Part shown: positions 21,313 to 25,846 of the stretch, one piece after another | Numbering within the stretch: position 1 is the first letter of the stretch | Layout: every line of letters starts with the position of its first letter | From: DASWTL01 sp036405495 | GTDB taxonomy: Bacteria; Bacteroidota; Bacteroidia; Sphingobacteriales; Sphingobacteriaceae | Assembly (NCBI GenBank): GCA_036405495.1 | Contig: DASWXL010000177.1 | Span: 1-25,846 of the forward strand | Length of the DNA stretch: 25,846 bases | Reading direction: 5' to 3' | The notes under the pieces: model-generated | The model's database searches: none | What the model saw: the letters and a program-made list of their open reading frames with translations, nothing else | What the model was told of the DNA's origin: nothing | Position numbers and translations under genes: made by a program

Positions 21313-22125
21313 TTATTTGCAGGTTAAGGTAACAGCAAGCTTTGTATCAATAGTCTGGCCCATTAAGGTCCGTTTACTGGTCACTTCGGCTAGCTTTCCC
21401 TGACTGAAATTGTAACCGAATTCCATATCGGCAGTCTGTTCCGGCGCCAATGGCGACGACATACGGTAGCCCGTTATGTACACATTTCTCAGTGAAGGGA
21501 TAAAATAGGAAGACAGCGATCCGAACAGCGCCACCGGCAGGAAATTATCATTCTTAACCTCGTCGGCATATGTAAAATTATCATAGATCCAATAATCGGT
21601 ACCCATCCCGTCGTGCATGACTATCCGTTCAATTCTGCCTTTGTCATCATAACTAAGATCGAACATTCCGTCATCCACAAGCCCTACGTCTACATGTACC
21701 AGCTGCTTCTTATCGTTGTAGCTAAAAACATTCGTCTCCTCCGGATCCTCTGACAATGTCCCGTCGGCATTTATGATCAGTCCTACCTCTTTAGAAACGG
21801 TACCGTCATCGTTCAAATATATTCTGGTTCTTGCATCCAGTAACCCCTTACTTCCTTCCGTGAAGATAAACCGTTTAGGATCTTCTTCAATTAAAAACCA
21901 GGCGCTTGTAACCTCCCCGTTCTCCCTGGTTATCGATTCCGTTATGATCGAATCAAGTTCATACTTCACATCGGCGCCGCCTGTTCCATCCGGCGAAACT
22001 GTTTTAACGATCAGACATCCATCGCCGCTGCCAGATTCGGCAGGCGGATTTACAAAGGCCGAATTATCCTTACGACATGCCGTTAAGATGAGCGCAACAA
22101 TTAACGCCGGGAAAATATTCTTCAT
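21313..22125 (-). CDS. Predicted lipoprotein of unknown function
   Basis: The 270-residue protein has a lipoprotein signal peptide, MKNIFPALIVALILTAC, with lipobox LTAC (Cys17), followed by a low-complexity linker with SGSGDG. The mature part is rich in Asp and Gly and has repeated strand-turn patterns (FSYNDKKQLVHVDVG, LSYDDKGRIERIVMHDG, FTYADEVKNDNF, FGYNFSQGKLAEVTSKR) like the DUF4595-type lipoproteins of Bacteroidota, whose repeats resemble YD/RHS repeats. This match is by pattern only. It is the first gene of a two-gene unit with the barrel-like protein at 20576. A tandem 15-bp repeat lies 40-75 bp upstream. Confidence 0.8.
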   Translation of the reverse strand: MKNIFPALIVALILTACRKDNSAFVNPPAESGSGDGCLIVKTVSPDGTGGADVKYELDSIITESITRENGEVTSAWFLIEEDPKRFIFTEGSKGLLDARTRIYLNDDGTVSKEVGLIINADGTLSEDPEETNVFSYNDKKQLVHVDVGLVDDGMFDLSYDDKGRIERIVMHDGMGTDYWIYDNFTYADEVKNDNFLPVALFGSLSSYFIPSLRNVYITGYRMSSPLAPEQTADMEFGYNFSQGKLAEVTSKRTLMGQTIDTKLAVTLTCK

Positions 22126-22164
22126 CAGGAATGAGGGGTTGTTTCTAAACTCAGTTTGAGCGGT

Positions 22165-22198
22165 AAATTAAATAATTGATCTCAAATTAAATAATTGA
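22165..22198. repeat. Tandem direct repeat upstream of the lipoprotein gene
   Basis: AAATTAAATAATTGA occurs at 22165-22179 and again at 22184-22198, identical over 15 bp with a 19-bp period. It lies in the likely promoter region of the minus-strand lipoprotein/barrel pair (ATG at 22125). It is AT-rich, so a role as tandem operator is possible but not shown. Confidence 0.7.
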
Positions 22199-22277
22199 AA
22201 TTCAATACAAAGTTTTATCTCATTAGTCGTCACAAAAGACGGGCCTGACACTTTCGTAGCGGGAAGATAAAAGCAAT

Positions 22278-22307
22278 AAAAAAGCCGCCTCAAATAGGGG
22301 CGGCTTT
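22278..22307 (-). terminator. Terminator of the S46 peptidase gene
   Basis: On the minus strand, stem AAAGCCGCC / GGCGGCTTT (9 bp, 9-nt loop) runs into T6 (22283-22278). It lies 43 bp after the stop codon at 22350. Confidence 0.85.
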
Positions 22308-22349
22308 AATACTCTTATGTAAACTCGTTTATATCCTGAGTTTACCTGT

Positions 22350-24533
22350 TTATTTTTTTGCGGTTGCCGGACGACGAATATCTAGTTCATTGATGATGTT
22401 CTTCGCGCCACCAAGGACATCGATGCACCAAAGAACAAAACGGCTGTCGACCGAAATGGTACGCTTATACTGTTTATCAAAAGCGATATCACCACTCATA
22501 GCTTCCCAGTTACCGTCGAACGCCAGACCGATCAGCTCGCCGTTTCCATTGATAACCGGAGACCCGGAATTACCGCCCGTGATGTCGTTGTTGGAAATGA
22601 AGCCAACCGGAAGCGTTCCGTTAACGCCATATTCACGGTAGTCTTTCTTCGCATAGGCATCCAGCAGGTTCTTTGGAAGATCGAACTCATCATCTCCAGG
22701 CTGATATTTAGCAACCATACCATCGATATCGGTAGCGATCTCGTAAGTGATGGCATCCTTCGGAGAGTAGCTTTGAACCTGCCCGTACGTGATACGCATG
22801 GTTGAATTCGCATCAGGGTACATCAGCTGTCCTTTATTTTTCTCGAGCAGTGCTTTCAGATACAAGTGATCCAGCTTGTTCTTTGCAGTTTCAAAATCAG
22901 AAAGCACAGTACCGAAGTTGGCTTTGGTATACGCTGCAGGAACCAGATTTTGAGCATACTGAAAAGCAGGGTCTTTCTCTAAAACATCTTTTGAAGGGTT
23001 CTTCCAGAATTCCTTCAATTTATCCGGACTGATCAACATGCTCTGTTCCCACAATTTGTCTGCATACTTTTTAAACGTAGCTTCAGGTGAACCCGCCGAA
23101 TTCTGCTCAGCGATCCGCGTGATAAACTCAGGATGCTGCGACTTTGGAATGTCGTTATAAAAAGCCGTCAGTATCTGGGCAAAGATCTTTTTATCCGCAA
23201 CCTCATTATAAGTTTCCGCGTAAGCGGCAACGGCGTTATTGATATTCTCCTTAACCCGGGCCACATAAGCCTGGTCATCTTTGCGTGCCTCCATAGCGTT
23301 CAATGCACCTGCAAAGGCATTGGCATTACGAACCCACGCCGAAGCCAGCAACCCGTTACTTCCGGCATAAACCGAATGCGCAGCATAAGGTGTATATGCC
23401 TTGTAAGCAGCCTCATATTGTTCCATCAGATCTGCATATTCAGGATTCTTAGCAGCCCATTTAGTGAATGCAGCTTCATTGTTCTGCTTTTCCTGATAGA
23501 TATTCAAACGTTTCAACTGTTCCGTCTGACCGATGTAATACTTCCAGTAGTTGGCAATATTTGCATAAAGTGACGAAAGCTTTAAACGCGTATCAACACT
23601 CTTGTCCATTTGTTCTTTCCACGCTTTAAGGCGGATATCACGAAGCTTTACGATGGCAGGGTTGGTAATGTCTGTTGCCGCCTTAACACCATAAGAGGTC
23701 AGGTACCGGTCAGTTCTGCCCGGAAAACCGTAAACTATGGTAAAGTCACCTTCTTCAATTCCATTTATAGAAACCGGAAGAAACTTTTTCGGCGTGTATG
23801 GTTTATTGCCTGCGGCATATTGAGCAGGCTTATTTTCAGCGTTGGCATATACCCGGAAAACTGAGAAATCGCCGGTATGACGTGGCCATTCCCAGTTGTC
23901 GGTGTCGCCACCAAACTTACCGATCGATTGTGGCGGTGTTCCAACTAATCGCACATCACTGAAACGCTCGTAAACAAAAAGAAGGAACTGATTGGCTTTG
24001 TAAATGTCCTTCACTTCAGCTTCCAGGCCACCGGTAGCAGCATTTCCCGCAATTTGCTTCGTTATTTCCGCAGTTTTAGCAACTCTGTCCGCTTCTGCAA
24101 CACCGGCAAGCGCCTTGGTTACCTGGGGAGTAACATCCTCCATTTTAACCAGGAAACGCACAAACAGCCCTGGAATTGGTTTTTCTTCGCTATATGATTT
24201 AGCATACCAGCCATTATCCAGAATGTTGTTCTGAGGAGTGGAGTTCGATGCGATCGCATCATAACCACAATGGTGGTTCGTAAAGATCAACCCATTTTTA
24301 GAAACGATTTCACCAGTGCAGAAGCCACCGAACGAAACGATAGCATCCTTAATGCTGGCCTTGTTAACGCTGTACAGATCTTCAGGGGTCAATTTAAAAC
24401 CCTGCTTCTTCATCTGTTCGTAGTTTTTACCAATTAACATAGGTAACCACATACCTTCATCCGCTTTTGCCACATTGCCGAGAATAAAGCAAAACGCCAA
24501 AAGCCAGACGGTAAAGATTTTGGATATGTTCAT
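22350..24533 (-). CDS. S46-family dipeptidyl-peptidase (DPP7/DPP11 type)
   Basis: This is a periplasmic serine exopeptidase that releases dipeptides from peptide N-termini, used for peptide nutrition. The protein of 727 residues has a signal peptide cleaved near VAKA-DEG (residue 24) and the trypsin-like catalytic triad split by a helical domain: His88 in IFTNHHCGYD, Asp222 in RHTGDFSVF, Ser656 in TGGNSGSPVINGNGEL. The P1-specificity position (673 in P. gingivalis DPP7 and DPP11) falls in LAFDGNWEAMSGD and is Gly, as in DPP7, rather than the Arg of DPP11, which suggests preference for hydrophobic or aliphatic P1 residues over Asp/Glu. It is monocistronic, with its own terminator. The start is ATG 24531-24533. 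Confidence 0.93.
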   Translation of the reverse strand: MNISKIFTVWLLAFCFILGNVAKADEGMWLPMLIGKNYEQMKKQGFKLTPEDLYSVNKASIKDAIVSFGGFCTGEIVSKNGLIFTNHHCGYDAIASNSTPQNNILDNGWYAKSYSEEKPIPGLFVRFLVKMEDVTPQVTKALAGVAEADRVAKTAEITKQIAGNAATGGLEAEVKDIYKANQFLLFVYERFSDVRLVGTPPQSIGKFGGDTDNWEWPRHTGDFSVFRVYANAENKPAQYAAGNKPYTPKKFLPVSINGIEEGDFTIVYGFPGRTDRYLTSYGVKAATDITNPAIVKLRDIRLKAWKEQMDKSVDTRLKLSSLYANIANYWKYYIGQTEQLKRLNIYQEKQNNEAAFTKWAAKNPEYADLMEQYEAAYKAYTPYAAHSVYAGSNGLLASAWVRNANAFAGALNAMEARKDDQAYVARVKENINNAVAAYAETYNEVADKKIFAQILTAFYNDIPKSQHPEFITRIAEQNSAGSPEATFKKYADKLWEQSMLISPDKLKEFWKNPSKDVLEKDPAFQYAQNLVPAAYTKANFGTVLSDFETAKNKLDHLYLKALLEKNKGQLMYPDANSTMRITYGQVQSYSPKDAITYEIATDIDGMVAKYQPGDDEFDLPKNLLDAYAKKDYREYGVNGTLPVGFISNNDITGGNSGSPVINGNGELIGLAFDGNWEAMSGDIAFDKQYKRTISVDSRFVLWCIDVLGGAKNIINELDIRRPATAKK

Positions 24534-24601
24534 AAAAGAATGTAATTAAAGTCCGCTAAGATAACGCTGATCCAATTAATTTGTGTACTGAAAGAGCAAT
24601 A

Positions 24602-25846
24602 TTAACCCGACAGATCGACAATGAGCGCGGGATTATTCTTCAATATATAATACTTTACCCCAAGCTGTCTGGCATCAGCCTGCCAGCGCGAAACACGGTA
24701 GTCCGGGTTAGTGCCGTCAATAAGCAAGATGGAAAACCTGATCCGCTCCTTTAACTCCCGGATATTGATCCGCGGGTCAGAAGTCAGTAATACGGCATCG
24801 ACCTCGATCGGATAATTAAACGCTGTAAGGTCCGCAGTACCGTTCCATTTAAGGATCTTAAAGTCTCCGAACTTATAGAAATGCCTGTTTGAAATACCGG
24901 AGATCCGGACACTGTCATGATAAAGCGTTTGTCGCCTGACACCACCGCCCGACATCACCGGATAGATCGAATAGGTAAGCGCTTTATCACCTTTGACGAG
25001 GTCGGTTATAATGCTTCCCCGTCCATTCTTCAGATACCCTATCGCCATATTTTTGTGCAGGCTGTAGAATATCAGCTCGTGGCGGCTTTTGTTCTGAATG
25101 CTGCGTCTGGTAAACGAAGTAATTAAGATCAGAACACAACATATTCCGGCCATGAGTATTTTCTTGCTTCTGAGTTGGAATGCGGCTATAAACGTTCCGA
25201 TCATCACATATAGCAGAACGAATTCCAATACACTGACCCATAAGTCGTCTATGGTAGAAAATGGAATATTTTCGATGTATGACAAGATCGCATTAACCGA
25301 TGTTATCATGTACGAGAGTACAGAGCCTGACACATCGGCAATAGCATCAACCGGCACCAGCAGGAAAGCAAAGCCGGCATACATGATCGCTGAAACCGGA
25401 AGAGCAATGAACAGGTTGCTGAGGAGAAAGTATACCGGAAACTGATGGAAATAGTAAATGCTTAACGGAAAGGTAGCGAGCTGCGCCGCTATCGACAGCG
25501 CTGTATAACTCCAGATCTTGTCGGTCAGCTTGTTCTTCAGGTACAATAAATGATAGATTTTCGGATGAAGGCAGATGAGTCCCGTGACGGCAAGATAGGA
25601 AAGCTGGAATCCGACATCAAAAAGATAATAGGGATTGTATATCAGAAGGAAAAACGCCGATATGGCAACCAGGTTATATGAATTGTGACTACGGTTGAGT
25701 GACTTACCTGCAACATAAAAAGTTAACATCAGCACCGCCCGGCAAACGGATGGTGAGAACCCGGTGATCAGCGCATAAAACCAGATCAGCGGAATGACCA
25801 GCACCGGTTCAATATAACGCAATTGTTTCCGTTTACCGGCACCGTG
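24602..25846 (-). CDS. ComEC/Rec2-family DNA-uptake channel, 5' end outside the window
   Basis: ComEC is the inner-membrane channel that moves single-stranded DNA into the cytoplasm during transformation; in Bacteroidota it is often annotated so without shown competence. The visible 414 residues start inside the Competence domain: LITGFSPSVCRAVLM (the conserved G-x-S-x-S-x-x-R-A segment), LIYNPYYLFDVGFQLSYLAVTGL, then several membrane helices to about residue 235. A soluble C-terminal tail of about 170 residues follows (from ELIFYSLHKN). It lacks a recognisable HxHxDH metallo-beta-lactamase motif, so the C-terminal nuclease-like domain is absent or degenerate. The frame stays open to the window edge; there is no start codon in the window. 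Confidence 0.88.
   Translation of the reverse strand, partial: HGAGKRKQLRYIEPVLVIPLIWFYALITGFSPSVCRAVLMLTFYVAGKSLNRSHNSYNLVAISAFFLLIYNPYYLFDVGFQLSYLAVTGLICLHPKIYHLLYLKNKLTDKIWSYTALSIAAQLATFPLSIYYFHQFPVYFLLSNLFIALPVSAIMYAGFAFLLVPVDAIADVSGSVLSYMITSVNAILSYIENIPFSTIDDLWVSVLEFVLLYVMIGTFIAAFQLRSKKILMAGICCVLILITSFTRRSIQNKSRHELIFYSLHKNMAIGYLKNGRGSIITDLVKGDKALTYSIYPVMSGGGVRRQTLYHDSVRISGISNRHFYKFGDFKILKWNGTADLTAFNYPIEVDAVLLTSDPRINIRELKERIRFSILLIDGTNPDYRVSRWQADARQLGVKYYILKNNPALIVDLSG

Overview
The window looks like a chromosomal, mostly housekeeping segment from a member of the Bacteroidota, most likely Sphingobacteriaceae (Pedobacter/Mucilaginibacter-like). The evidence is the gene families (type III glutamine synthetase, divergent Bacteroidota-type PurM, S46 dipeptidyl-peptidase, class I FBPase of about 360 residues, long Lgt), the near absence of Shine-Dalgarno sequences, and repeated promoters of the Bacteroidota type (TTTG or TTG, about 19-21 bp, TAnnTTTG). 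No phage, insertion sequence, CRISPR array or defence island is visible.

Layout. 1-3583 (minus): a GTG-started TetR regulator, a TolC-like outer-membrane channel, a lipoprotein adaptor and the N-terminus of an RND pump, tightly packed as one efflux operon; an inverted repeat in front of tetR is a possible operator. 3819-5849 (plus): purB, then an Nfu-type Fe-S carrier closed by a strong terminator. 5854-9805 (minus): ubiX, mtaB, lgt and an inositol-monophosphatase-family gene. 9806-10434: a gene-poor stretch holding a candidate new small RNA with its own promoter and terminator, tRNA-His(GTG) with its own promoter and terminator, and a possible 41-codon gene. 10438-15504: RNase HI (plus) runs tail to tail, with overlapping stop codons, into a minus-strand series purL, trmN6, a YfcE-like phosphoesterase and fbp. 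15505-16008: a decayed TonB C-terminal fragment and promoters. 16009-20468 (plus): type III glutamine synthetase, purM, a Crp/Fnr-family regulator and a DUF4345-like membrane protein. 20576-25846 (minus): a barrel-like protein and a lipoprotein in one pair, an S46 dipeptidyl-peptidase, and a 5'-truncated comEC.

Functional links. Three enzymes of de novo purine synthesis (PurB, PurL, PurM) lie within 16 kb, and the glutamine synthetase that makes the amide donor used by PurL lies between purL and purM. Lgt lipidates lipoproteins of the kind encoded at 497 and 21313.

The most interesting items are the candidate sRNA at 9841-9912, in which a G.U pair that exists only in the minus-strand RNA completes the terminator stem; the frameshifted tonB remnant hidden under the false N-terminal extension of glnN; a perfect 13-bp inverted repeat without a U-tract between purL and trmN6; and a recurring pattern in which the -7 promoter box sits a few bases before the ATG, implying leaderless or nearly leaderless mRNAs. 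All assignments come from reading the sequence; no database search was run.
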